Made by a program: the position numbers and the translations under genes
NCBI GenBank assembly: GCA_003443635.1
Contig: CP031964.1
Span: forward strand, 1,706,321-1,770,320
Source of the DNA: Flavobacteriaceae bacterium
GTDB lineage: Bacteria > Bacteroidota > Bacteroidia > Flavobacteriales > Flavobacteriaceae
Length of the DNA stretch: 64,000 nt
Direction: 5' to 3'
Notes under the pieces: model-generated
Databases searched by the model: none
Told to the model about the DNA's origin: nothing
Seen by the model: the letters and a program-made list of their open reading frames with translations, nothing else
Shown here: one piece after another, positions 24,362 through 35,211 of the stretch
How positions within the stretch are numbered: position 1 is the stretch's first letter
Layout: the number at the start of each line of letters is the position of its first letter

Positions 24362-24997
24362 ATGAAAATGGATATTATTGAAAAACTACAATGGCGTTAC
24401 GCGACTAAAAAATTTGATACAACTGCTGAGGTATCTGGTGATAAATTAGAAATTTTAAAAAATGCATTTAATTTAACAGCATCCTCTTATGGACTACAAC
24501 CTATAAAACTAATTATTGTAAATAATAAAGAATTACAAAAAAGTTTGGTTGAGCATTCTATGGATCAGGAGCAGGTAGCACAAGCGTCTCATGTTTTTGT
24601 ATTTTGTATAGAATCTAAAATTGATACGAATTACATCAATACGTATTTTGAACGTGTAAAATCTATAAGAAATACGCCTGATGAGATTTTAAACCCATTT
24701 AAAGAGTTTTTAATTGAAGATTTTAATGAAAAATCTATTCAAGATGTTAAACTTTGGGCTACAAAACAAGCCTATCTTGCTCTAGGTAATATGTTAACTG
24801 TATGCGCTATTGAAGAAATTGATGCATGCCCTATGGAAGGTTTTAACCCTGATGCTTATAATACGATATTGAATTTAGAAGAAAAGGGATTGCAGTCTGT
24901 TTTAGTTATGCCAATAGGGTATAGGACTACTGATGATATATTTGCTGACTTTAAAAAAGTGAGAAAAGATATTACAGAAAGTATTTTTGAACTTTAA
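24362..24997 (+). CDS. NAD(P)H-dependent nitroreductase-family oxidoreductase
   Basis: This FMN-dependent nitroreductase-fold protein of about 211 residues has the typical N-terminal motif LQWRYATKKFD and the core SSYGLQPIKLIIVNN, where Ser and Gln contact FMN in relatives of NfsB. The C-terminal GLQSVLVMPIGYRTTDD also fits. It reduces quinones, nitro compounds or flavins using NAD(P)H; the physiological substrate is unknown. The start at 24362 is chosen because the TTG at 24347 lies inside the predicted -7 element. It faces ribB tail to tail, their stops being adjacent. Confidence 0.85.
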   Translation: MKMDIIEKLQWRYATKKFDTTAEVSGDKLEILKNAFNLTASSYGLQPIKLIIVNNKELQKSLVEHSMDQEQVAQASHVFVFCIESKIDTNYINTYFERVKSIRNTPDEILNPFKEFLIEDFNEKSIQDVKLWATKQAYLALGNMLTVCAIEEIDACPMEGFNPDAYNTILNLEEKGLQSVLVMPIGYRTTDDIFADFKKVRKDITESIFEL

Positions 24998-26155
24998 TTA
25001 ATAAGGTGTATAATCCATAATTTCTAATCCATAGCCTATGATCCCTACACGTTTTGTTTGCGTACTGGCATTAGAAACCAGATTAAGTTTATGAATATTT
25101 AAATCATGTAGTATTTGAGCACCAATACCAAAATCTTTAGAATCCATTTTTAATTTTGGAGCTTTAGATACTATATTTTCTTTTTGAATTTCTTTTAAAA
25201 TACTTAAACGTTTTAATAAGTTATTAGATTTACTTTCTTTATTAATAAATACTATAGCGCCCTTTCCTGCTTTATTAATAAGATTAAACATATCGTCTAA
25301 TCGCTTATCCGCATTATTGGTTAATGTTCCAAGAATATCGTTGTTTACTAGACTTGAGTTAATTCTGGTAAGTACAGTTTCGTTAGTAGACCATTCTCCT
25401 TTAGTTAAGGCAATATGTACTTGATCGTTTGTTGTTTGTTGATAAGCTCGTAAGCGAAATGCACCAAATCTAGTTTCGATAGTAAAATCTTCCTTTTTTT
25501 GGATAAGAGAATCATGTTGCATTCTATATGCTACTAAATCTTCAATAGAAACTATTTTTAAATCAAACTTTTTAGCCACTTCCATAAGTTGTGGTAAACG
25601 TGCCATTGTGCCATCTTCATTCATGATCTCTACAATTACTCCTGCCGGTTTTAAACCAGCTAACCTTGCAAAATCAATAGCGGCTTCAGTATGACCTGTT
25701 CTCCGTAATACACCACCTTCTTTAGCAACCAAAGGAAAAATGTGACCAGGACGTGCTAACTCAAATGGTTTTGTATTAGTATCTACTAATGCATTTACCG
25801 TTGTAGCCCTATCACTTGCCGAAATACCAGTGGTAACACCTTTACCTTTTAAATCTACAGAAACGGTAAATGCTGTTTCCATAGGATCGGTATTATTATT
25901 TACCATCATACCCAGCTCTAGCTCTTTACATCTACTTTCTGTAAGAGGCGCACAGATAAGTCCACGTCCATGGGTAGCCATAAAATTAATAACCTCTGGA
26001 GTTATTTTTTCTGCAGCAGTTAAAAAATCACCTTCATTTTCTCGATTCTCATCATCTACTACTATGATAACTTTACCATCTCGAATATCATTTATAGCAT
26101 CTTCTATAGTATTTAATTGAATTTTTTGAGTTGAAGTATGAGCAGTTTCCGCCAT
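24998..26155 (-). CDS. ribB: 3,4-dihydroxy-2-butanone 4-phosphate synthase with degenerate C-domain
   Basis: Residues 1-200 form a complete DHBP synthase, which converts ribulose 5-phosphate for riboflavin synthesis. VVDDENRENEGDF, the Mg-binding acidic motif, and HTEAAIDFARLAGL are both present. The remaining 170 residues align in place of GTP cyclohydrolase II, but the zinc-binding Cys motif and the HSECLTGD-type signature of RibA are missing. GTP cyclohydrolase must therefore come from another gene; such degenerate fusions are seen in flavobacteria. The ATG at 26155 follows the TATCTTTG promoter element; the longer TTG start lies inside it. Confidence 0.88.
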   Translation of the reverse strand: MAETAHTSTQKIQLNTIEDAINDIRDGKVIIVVDDENRENEGDFLTAAEKITPEVINFMATHGRGLICAPLTESRCKELELGMMVNNNTDPMETAFTVSVDLKGKGVTTGISASDRATTVNALVDTNTKPFELARPGHIFPLVAKEGGVLRRTGHTEAAIDFARLAGLKPAGVIVEIMNEDGTMARLPQLMEVAKKFDLKIVSIEDLVAYRMQHDSLIQKKEDFTIETRFGAFRLRAYQQTTNDQVHIALTKGEWSTNETVLTRINSSLVNNDILGTLTNNADKRLDDMFNLINKAGKGAIVFINKESKSNNLLKRLSILKEIQKENIVSKAPKLKMDSKDFGIGAQILHDLNIHKLNLVSNASTQTKRVGIIGYGLEIMDYTPY

Positions 26156-26173
26156 AATAATTTCAATTTTTTG

Positions 26174-26181
26174 CAAAGATA
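26174..26181 (-). promoter_or_regulatory. -7 element of ribB
   Basis: TATCTTTG on the minus strand, 18 bases before the ribB ATG. It separates ribB from the upstream lptF/G gene. Confidence 0.5.
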
Positions 26182-26193
26182 GTTAAGAATAAG

Positions 26194-28185
26194 TTACTTA
26201 ATTAGTTTTAAACCTTTATTCATCCTGTTTTTATGATAGATATAATGAATAAAGTAAAAAGGAATCCCTAATATAATAGAGATTATTGTAATAGGTAATA
26301 ATTTCTTACCTTTTAATTTATTAAAATTGAATTGATTTTTTACAGATTTAAAATAAGTGATTAAAAATAGAATCATAAAAAATATACCTATTCCTAATAA
26401 TGTTTTTCCCAATACAGAAAAACCATTGTTTTTAAGAATAGCTCCTAATATACTAGGCGTTATACCTACAAAGTATAAAAAAATAGACATTTTAGAATTT
26501 TCTTCATAACTAGATTTATAGCGTAATGCATTTGTATAATTCTCATTAGTTAAATTTCCAGAGAATTTTAATTCTTGTTCTCTATAACCTCTTAAATTTA
26601 AAATTTTTAATGCTGTGTTTCTATAGTTTTCAGCTTGAGGATACAAATGAAAGTTTTTAACGATATCTATAAGCTTCTTATCATCGTAAGTATTTAAATT
26701 TAAATAAGATTCACTTGTTTCTTCTAAAATAGAATTATCCTTAATGGGAGGGATGGCTTCTTTAATCACTAATTTTTTAAGAGGTGAGAGTAACTCATCT
26801 ATATCTATTAAACTTCTATCTTTTGTTGCTCTTGAAGTAAAGTAAATACCTAAAGGAAGCATTACTAATGTAGGTAACCATGTTGCAAAAATTGGATTGA
26901 CACTACTATCTTCAGCACTATTTTTAGCAAAAATACCTATAAAATGATATGTTAAAAATATAAGTACAGCGATAACTATAGGAAGTCCTATCCCGCCTTT
27001 TTTAATTAATGCGCCTAATGGAGCTCCAACAAAAAATAAAATAACACACATTATAGCTAATGCATATTTTTCGTAATAAGAAATAATAGTTTTATTGAGA
27101 TTTCTTTCTTTATTAAGAAATGTTCTCTTATTGTTCTCAATAATTTGAATAGTGCTTTTACTCGAATTTATTGCTAAGTTTAATAATTGCACACGCTGTT
27201 GAGGTTCAAAAATCTTGAGAAAATCATTTTCTTTATATAATGTGTCTTTTTTGGGATTAATATTGGTGTTTAATGCTGAAACCCTAGACCTGTCAAACAA
27301 ATTTTTTGAAAGCCTTTCAAAATCAGTCCTTTTAACCACTCGTAATGTGTCTATAACACTATCTAAAGCTTTAACCCCAAACATAGAGTATTTTTTCACA
27401 GAACTTTCTTTTTTAAAATCTACATCATTTAAACCTGAAAGATCTACAAACAATGTTTGTGCTTTAGAATTAGATTTAATAAACTCCTGCCTTACACTTT
27501 TTTTAGCCAAATTTGCTTGTTCTACATTTTTATAAGTATTCGCATCAAATAAAACAAGTTTTATGACATTTGAGTTTATACTACTTACAAGTTCTCCAGT
27601 TTTAGCAATAGTAACACTAGATATTTTCTTATCTTTTTCGTTTTCTTTTTGATGAATGATCACATTTTTTAAAAACTGCCCTCGATCTCCGCTTTTTTCT
27701 TCAACTTTAATATTTACCGTAGGACCTATTTGATTAAATTGCCCTTCAGCGATAACGGCAGAAGGTTTTAATTGTGCAATATTTCGTCTTAAGTTATAAA
27801 AGTTAAACTCTGCAGCAGGAATTACATTATTAGCAAAAAAGAAAGTCACTATGGATAAGCCTAAAATAAAAACGCTTAAGGTTTTCATTGCACGCTGAAG
27901 CGAAATTCCAGTAGATTTCATCGCAGCAAATTCATAGTTTTCTGCAAATTTACCAAACACCATAATTGATGATAATAAAATTGTAAGAGGTAAAACTAAA
28001 ACTACTAATCTAGGGGTAACATTTATTAAAAATCGTAAAATAATATCTATTTCTAGATCTTTACCTGCTAACTCTCTTATGTACAACCAAACAGATTGTA
28101 AGATAAAAATTAGCATCAATATAATAAAGACGCTGAAAAATGTTTTTAAATATGTAGTAAGTATATATTTATCAAGTATTTTCAA
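26194..28185 (-). CDS. LptF/LptG-family LPS export permease
   Basis: This 663-residue protein of the YjgP/YjgQ family is an inner-membrane half of the lipopolysaccharide exporter. It begins MKILDKYILTTYLKTFF, with membrane helices at about 12-34 and 55-75 (including the NVTPRLVVLVLPLTILL region), a large periplasmic beta-jellyroll (about 130-370) and further helices near 390-450. A C-terminal extension (about 480-663), with two or more extra helices, makes it longer than typical LptF, as is common in Bacteroidota. It is the third gene of the ftsK-lolA operon. Confidence 0.88.
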   Translation of the reverse strand: MKILDKYILTTYLKTFFSVFIILMLIFILQSVWLYIRELAGKDLEIDIILRFLINVTPRLVVLVLPLTILLSSIMVFGKFAENYEFAAMKSTGISLQRAMKTLSVFILGLSIVTFFFANNVIPAAEFNFYNLRRNIAQLKPSAVIAEGQFNQIGPTVNIKVEEKSGDRGQFLKNVIIHQKENEKDKKISSVTIAKTGELVSSINSNVIKLVLFDANTYKNVEQANLAKKSVRQEFIKSNSKAQTLFVDLSGLNDVDFKKESSVKKYSMFGVKALDSVIDTLRVVKRTDFERLSKNLFDRSRVSALNTNINPKKDTLYKENDFLKIFEPQQRVQLLNLAINSSKSTIQIIENNKRTFLNKERNLNKTIISYYEKYALAIMCVILFFVGAPLGALIKKGGIGLPIVIAVLIFLTYHFIGIFAKNSAEDSSVNPIFATWLPTLVMLPLGIYFTSRATKDRSLIDIDELLSPLKKLVIKEAIPPIKDNSILEETSESYLNLNTYDDKKLIDIVKNFHLYPQAENYRNTALKILNLRGYREQELKFSGNLTNENYTNALRYKSSYEENSKMSIFLYFVGITPSILGAILKNNGFSVLGKTLLGIGIFFMILFLITYFKSVKNQFNFNKLKGKKLLPITIISIILGIPFYFIHYIYHKNRMNKGLKLIK

Positions 28186-28192
28186 GAGAAAA

Positions 28193-28837
28193 TTAATCTA
28201 ATTTGTTGATATAATAATCTTTATATTTTTCTTCGTCAAAAGTAAATAAGGTTTTTGATAAAGGCTCATTTGTTTTAAAAGAATTAACAGTGAGTGTAGT
28301 TTTTGTATTATTATTTCCTATTTCAATAAGATTGTAAATATGTTTTGTTTTAGAATCAATACCTAAAAGTACTTGCTTGATTTCTGAATTTGAATCGATA
28401 GGAGTTAATTTTACATATTGCACTTTTCTACCTTGCACGTTTTGAACGATATCCATTGCATAATTATAATCATTTTCATAAAAGGATAGCATTTTACTAG
28501 GAGTTATAGTACTATCGTCTTCTGTGTTTTCTGTAGAAATAGTAACTTCTTCATCTTCTGGGCTTATACTGTATAATGTCGTTCCGTTAAAAATACGTGT
28601 GATACCAAGAATGTTTAAAATATATTTTTCACCTTGCATGATTACATTCCCACGAGTTTCTTGATTAATACCTTCTTCTTCATTTGTTAAAACATATTTA
28701 AAGTCAATTGCAATATTCTCATAAGCTTTTACTTTTTTGGATACTTGATCCAGTAAAGCTTTTGCTTCTGTTGAATTTTGAGACATTCCAAAATTGCTTA
28801 ATAAAAGTGTTATTATAATAAGAGTAAGGGATTTCAT
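28193..28837 (-). CDS. lolA: LolA-like outer-membrane lipoprotein carrier
   Basis: This 214-residue protein has a signal peptide (1-19, ending GMSQ) and the LolA fold pattern: an opening helix LLDQVSKKVKAYENIAIDF, then alternating strands with ETRGNVIMQGEKY. It shuttles lipoproteins through the periplasm to the outer membrane. The gap of 3 bases after ftsK and 7 bases before the LptF/G gene indicates an operon for envelope assembly. Homologues vary strongly in sequence, so the assignment rests on fold pattern, size and context. Confidence 0.85.
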   Translation of the reverse strand: MKSLTLIIITLLLSNFGMSQNSTEAKALLDQVSKKVKAYENIAIDFKYVLTNEEEGINQETRGNVIMQGEKYILNILGITRIFNGTTLYSISPEDEEVTISTENTEDDSTITPSKMLSFYENDYNYAMDIVQNVQGRKVQYVKLTPIDSNSEIKQVLLGIDSKTKHIYNLIEIGNNNTKTTLTVNSFKTNEPLSKTLFTFDEEKYKDYYINKLD

Positions 28838-28840
28838 TTT

Positions 28841-31264
28841 TTATATATTATTTTCGTTTTCTAATAATTGATCTAGAGCAGTTAAATCTGATACTAGCAC
28901 TTGTCTAGCTTTACTACCTTCAAAAGGACCCACTATACCAGCAGCTTCTAATTGATCTATTAACCTGCCTGCTCTGTTATATCCTAGTTTTAATTTTCGC
29001 TGTAATAAAGAAGCAGAACCTTGTTGTGCAGTAACAATTACTACAGCCGCTTCTTTAAAAAGTTTATCTCTGTCTGAGATATCTATATCAATACCTGTGC
29101 CATTTTCTTCTCCTACATATTCAGGTAATAAATGGGCATCAGGATAAGCTTTTTGAGATCCAACAAATTCTGTAATGGCCTCTACTTCTGGAGTATCAAC
29201 AAAAGCACATTGTATACGAGTAAGCTCATTACCTTGTGTGTAAAGCATATCTCCTCGGCCAATAAGTTGATCTGCACCAGAACCATCTAAAATTGTCCTA
29301 GAATCTATTTTAGAAGTTACTCTAAAAGCGATACGTGCAGGGAAATTGGCTTTAATAATCCCAGTAATTACGTTTACAGATGGACGTTGAGTTGCAATAA
29401 TTAGGTGAATACCAATAGCTCTTGCTAATTGAGCTAATCTAGCTATTGGAGTTTCTACTTCTTTTCCTGCAGTCATTATTAAATCTGCAAACTCATCAAC
29501 TACCAGTATGATATAAGGTAAAAATTGATGACCGTCATTGGGATTTAATTTCCGTGCTTTAAACTTTTCATTATATTCGATAATATTACGACACATTGCA
29601 TTTTTAAGCATTTCGTAACGATTATCCATTTCTATACACAGAGAATTAAGTGTATTAATAACCTTGGTATTATCTGTAATTATAGCTTCTTCACTATCGG
29701 GAAGTTTAGCTAAATAATGACGTTCAATTTTATTGAAAAGAGTAAGCTCAACTTTTTTGGGGTCTACTAAAACAAACTTCACTTCTGCCGGATGTTTTTT
29801 ATAAAGCAGTGATGTTAATACAGCATTTAGTCCAACAGACTTACCTTGCCCAGTGGCACCAGCCATTAATAAGTGAGGCATTTTCGCTAAATCTACAACA
29901 AGAGTCTCGTTACTAATAGTTTTTCCTAAAGCAATTGGTAATTGCATTTCAGATTTTTGAAACTTTTGAGAAGCAATAACTGAACGCATTGAAACAATAG
30001 TTGCATTTTTGTTTGGAACCTCTATACCTATAGTTCCTTTTCCAGGAATAGGTGCAATAATTCGTATACCTAATGCAGAAAGCGATAAAGCTATATCATC
30101 TTCTAAATTTTTAATTTTTGAAATTCTTACTCCAGCATCTGGTACAATCTCATATAAAGTCACTGTAGGGCCTATGGTTGCTTTAATGCTAGAAATTCCA
30201 ATTTTATAATTGCTTAAAGTTTCAACAATCTTATTCTTATTGTCTTCAAGCTCTTCTTGATTAATAGTAATCCCTTCTGTATTATATTTTTTTAACAGAT
30301 CTAGAGGAGGGAATTGATAGTTTCCAAGTTCGAGAGTAGGGTCAAAACGACCAAAATCTTCAACAAGTTTATCTGATAAATTTTTTGTTTCTGATTGTTC
30401 CTCAACAATAGCATCTACTTTTATGTCAATGTCTTCTTCAACGGTATCTTCAACTGGAGCAATTTCAATATTTAATTCTTTCGAAGTATTTTCTGTTTTA
30501 GATTTGTTAATATTAGAATAATTAGTAATAGTCGGTTCTAAATTTTCTAATGGAATTTCAAATGATGATTTAATAGCTTCAGCTTCGGCAGTTAAATCAT
30601 TATCCAATGGTATATAATCTTGAAAACTTTCTCCTTCTTTTTCTTCTACTTTAAACTCATCTTTAATGTTTTCTTTTGTTGATTTAAATAATTTTCCAAA
30701 ATGTTGAGGTGTCATTTTAAAACGAGCAGCTAAATAAATAATTAAGCCTAATGCTAATAATAAAACAGTACCTATTTTACCAATATAATCTTGAAAAAAA
30801 CTATTCATTTCAAAACCAATAGTTCCACCTAGTATAGAGTTATTGCTAAAAAAACCAAATAAAATGGAAATCCATATAGTTATTAAAGTACCCCAAAACC
30901 AATGACGTCTTAATCTAGATTTACTAATGTTTAATAAAAGATAAACACCTGATAAAAATATAAGTCCTGAAAAAATAAAAGATGCTACTCCAAAACCACG
31001 ATAGATAAAAAAGTTACTTATCCAAGCCCCAGTTTTACTTAACCAATTTTCTACTTTAACATCTCTAGATGTAAATTCTGTTAAAGTACTTTGATCTACT
31101 TTGCCAGTAAATAAAAAAGATAAGAAGGCAAGAAAAAATAAAATACCAAGAATTAATAATAAGCTACCAAACACTAATTTTTGTTGATTAGATAAGGTTA
31201 AGCTTATTTTTTTAGATATTCTCTTTGACTTGGTTTTTTTCTTAGTTGTTTTTCTTTTGGCCAT
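28841..31264 (-). CDS. ftsK: FtsK/SpoIIIE DNA translocase
   Basis: This 807-residue septal DNA pump segregates chromosome ends during division. There are four membrane helices (about 25-45, 75-110, 120-140, 155-180), an acidic linker (about 195-300), then the alpha/beta/gamma motor with Walker A GATGQGKS (Lys475), Walker B ILVVDEFADLI and the winged-helix gamma domain at the end (LLQRKLKLGYNRAGRLIDQLE). Length is normal for Bacteroidota. It is the first gene of an operon with lolA and lptF/G. Confidence 0.96.
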   Translation of the reverse strand: MAKRKTTKKKTKSKRISKKISLTLSNQQKLVFGSLLLILGILFFLAFLSFLFTGKVDQSTLTEFTSRDVKVENWLSKTGAWISNFFIYRGFGVASFIFSGLIFLSGVYLLLNISKSRLRRHWFWGTLITIWISILFGFFSNNSILGGTIGFEMNSFFQDYIGKIGTVLLLALGLIIYLAARFKMTPQHFGKLFKSTKENIKDEFKVEEKEGESFQDYIPLDNDLTAEAEAIKSSFEIPLENLEPTITNYSNINKSKTENTSKELNIEIAPVEDTVEEDIDIKVDAIVEEQSETKNLSDKLVEDFGRFDPTLELGNYQFPPLDLLKKYNTEGITINQEELEDNKNKIVETLSNYKIGISSIKATIGPTVTLYEIVPDAGVRISKIKNLEDDIALSLSALGIRIIAPIPGKGTIGIEVPNKNATIVSMRSVIASQKFQKSEMQLPIALGKTISNETLVVDLAKMPHLLMAGATGQGKSVGLNAVLTSLLYKKHPAEVKFVLVDPKKVELTLFNKIERHYLAKLPDSEEAIITDNTKVINTLNSLCIEMDNRYEMLKNAMCRNIIEYNEKFKARKLNPNDGHQFLPYIILVVDEFADLIMTAGKEVETPIARLAQLARAIGIHLIIATQRPSVNVITGIIKANFPARIAFRVTSKIDSRTILDGSGADQLIGRGDMLYTQGNELTRIQCAFVDTPEVEAITEFVGSQKAYPDAHLLPEYVGEENGTGIDIDISDRDKLFKEAAVVIVTAQQGSASLLQRKLKLGYNRAGRLIDQLEAAGIVGPFEGSKARQVLVSDLTALDQLLENENNI

Positions 31265-31285
31265 TTAAGGTTGGTTACGTTGTAA

Positions 31286-31293
31286 CAAAAGTA
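31286..31293 (-). promoter_or_regulatory. -7 element of ftsK operon
   Basis: TACTTTTG on the minus strand, 21 bases before the ftsK ATG. No convincing -33 element. Confidence 0.45.
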
Positions 31294-31329
31294 CAAATTA
31301 CTAACGTTTATTCTAATGGTAATCGTATA

Positions 31330-31698
31330 TTAAAAAATCTTTGGGAAATAAATTATAAACCCACCAATAACAGCTGCGACCGAAGCAATAAATACAGCGC
31401 CAGCTGCAATATCTTTTATAAAGCCAATTTTATGATGATGTTCAGGATGTACGAAATCGGCAATGGCTTCTATGGCAGTATTTATACCTTCTATACCAAT
31501 AACCAATCCAATAGCAAGAATCTGTAAAATCCACTCAGTTGAAGATATTTGATAGTAAAACCCAGCAATCGTCATTATTATTGCTATAAATACCTGTGTT
31601 TTTATACTAGCCTCTGTTTTTATAAGAAGTACAGCTCCTTTAAAAGCATAAGAAATACTCTTTAATCTATTTGTTATAAAACTTTCTTTTTTAGACAT
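31330..31698 (-). CDS. dgkA: diacylglycerol kinase / undecaprenol kinase family
   Basis: This 122-residue membrane kinase has three helices, an N-terminal amphipathic RLKSISYAFKGAVLL, and the family signature EGINTAIEAIADFVHPEHH with the catalytic and metal-binding Glu residues. KDIAAGAVFIASVAAVIGG is the last helix. It phosphorylates diacylglycerol or undecaprenol in the inner membrane; which one cannot be told from sequence. Its start immediately follows the stop of tpx, so the two form an operon. Confidence 0.9.
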   Translation of the reverse strand: MSKKESFITNRLKSISYAFKGAVLLIKTEASIKTQVFIAIIMTIAGFYYQISSTEWILQILAIGLVIGIEGINTAIEAIADFVHPEHHHKIGFIKDIAAGAVFIASVAAVIGGFIIYFPKIF

Positions 31699-32196
31699 TT
31701 ATAAAACACTCATTACTGCATCATAATTAGGTTCATTAGCAATTTCTTGTACTTGTTCTGTATGTGTTATGATACCTTCAGAATTAATTACAACAATACA
31801 ACGAGAGTGTAATGTTTCAAAAGGGCCATCTATAAAATTTACTCCGTAAGCCTTGCTAAATAAATTATCTTTATAATCTGCCAAGTTAATGATGTTTTCT
31901 AAGCCTTCAGAACTACAGTAACGAGATTGAGCAAAAGGTAAATCACGAGAAATACATAGTATTACAGTGTTTTCCATAGCACTTGCAGCTTCATTAAACT
32001 TTCTGGCTGAAGTTGCACAAGTAGAAGTATCTATACTCGGATAAATATTTAAAACAATATTTTTCCCAGCATAATCTTTTAGAGTTTTTGTAGACAGATC
32101 TACAGCTGTTAATTTAAAATCGGGAGCAACAGTTCCAACTTTTGGTAATTCTCCAGATGTTTCTACTGGTGTACCCCCAAGTGTTAATTTAGCCAT
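31699..32196 (-). CDS. tpx: thiol peroxidase (atypical 2-Cys peroxiredoxin)
   Basis: This 165-residue enzyme reduces hydrogen and lipid peroxides with thioredoxin. The peroxidatic Cys60 is in IDTSTCATSARKFN, and the resolving Cys94 in SRYCSSEG, the spacing of Tpx. The N-terminal GGTPVETSGELPKVG is the family's characteristic hairpin. It is divergent from katG, so two peroxide-detoxifying enzymes share the intergenic region, which suggests common oxidative-stress control. Confidence 0.95.
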   Translation of the reverse strand: MAKLTLGGTPVETSGELPKVGTVAPDFKLTAVDLSTKTLKDYAGKNIVLNIYPSIDTSTCATSARKFNEAASAMENTVILCISRDLPFAQSRYCSSEGLENIINLADYKDNLFSKAYGVNFIDGPFETLHSRCIVVINSEGIITHTEQVQEIANEPNYDAVMSVL

Positions 32197-32209
32197 AAGA
32201 ATTTATTAA

Positions 32210-34594
<2,385 letters not shown>

Positions 34595-34630
34595 TTATAG
34601 TAGTAAAATATATAATTGATTAATAGCAAT

Positions 34631-34657
34631 AAAGGCAAGTTAATTTTACTTGCCTTT
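34631..34657 (+). terminator. hairpin between katG and ankyrin gene
   Basis: The 10-bp stem AAAGGCAAGT/ACTTGCCTTT is followed by only a short T-run. It may terminate katG or attenuate readthrough into the ankyrin gene, which begins 18 bases later. Confidence 0.6.
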
Positions 34658-34674
34658 ATTAATCTTTAACATTT

Positions 34675-35148
34675 ATGGATACAACAGAAAATTTTTTTAA
34701 TGCTATTCGTTCTGGAGAAGAGATAACAGTTGCAAAACTATTATCAGAAAATCCTGAATTGGTAAATACTAAAGATACAAGAGGATCAACACCTTTGATA
34801 TTAGCAACGTACTATGATAATGAAGCTGTTGCTAATGTGATTATAGAACATGGAGGAAAAGTTGATTTACCAGATGCTTCTGGTAATACAGCTTTAATGG
34901 GAGTTTGTTTTAAAGGAAACCTTCGACTTGCAAAGTTTTTAATTGAGAAAGGAGCTGATGTTAATGCTAGAAATAATAATAGTACCACTCCACTTATTTT
35001 TGCAACCATGTTTAATAAAATTGATGTTGTAGATTTATTGTTAAAACATAATGCAAACATATCATTGCAAGATAGTAAAGGCCATACAGCTTTAGATCAT
35101 GCTAAAATGCAATCACTAAGTGAATTAAAAGCATTACTTAAGCAATAA
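34675..35148 (+). CDS. ankyrin-repeat protein, likely KatG partner
   Basis: This 157-residue protein is built of about four ankyrin repeats, with the hallmarks GSTPLILATYYDN, GNTALMGVCFKGN, STTPLIFATMFN and GHTALDHAKMQS. There is no signal peptide, so it is cytoplasmic. Ankyrin genes beside catalases are known in other bacteria, where the protein supports catalase activity or haem loading. The same role is inferred here from position alone. Confidence 0.85.
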   Translation: MDTTENFFNAIRSGEEITVAKLLSENPELVNTKDTRGSTPLILATYYDNEAVANVIIEHGGKVDLPDASGNTALMGVCFKGNLRLAKFLIEKGADVNARNNNSTTPLIFATMFNKIDVVDLLLKHNANISLQDSKGHTALDHAKMQSLSELKALLKQ

Positions 35149-35173
35149 TAAATAATAGAAGAAAATTATATAC

Positions 35174-35209
35174 AAAACGTCTAACAAAATTAATTTGTTA
35201 GACGTTTTT
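35174..35209. terminator. bidirectional terminator, ankyrin gene / nhaC
   Basis: A 15-bp perfect stem (35174-35188 with 35195-35209) has A and T runs at its ends. It sits between the convergent ankyrin and NhaC genes and would serve both. Confidence 0.85.
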
Positions 35210-35211
35210 AT

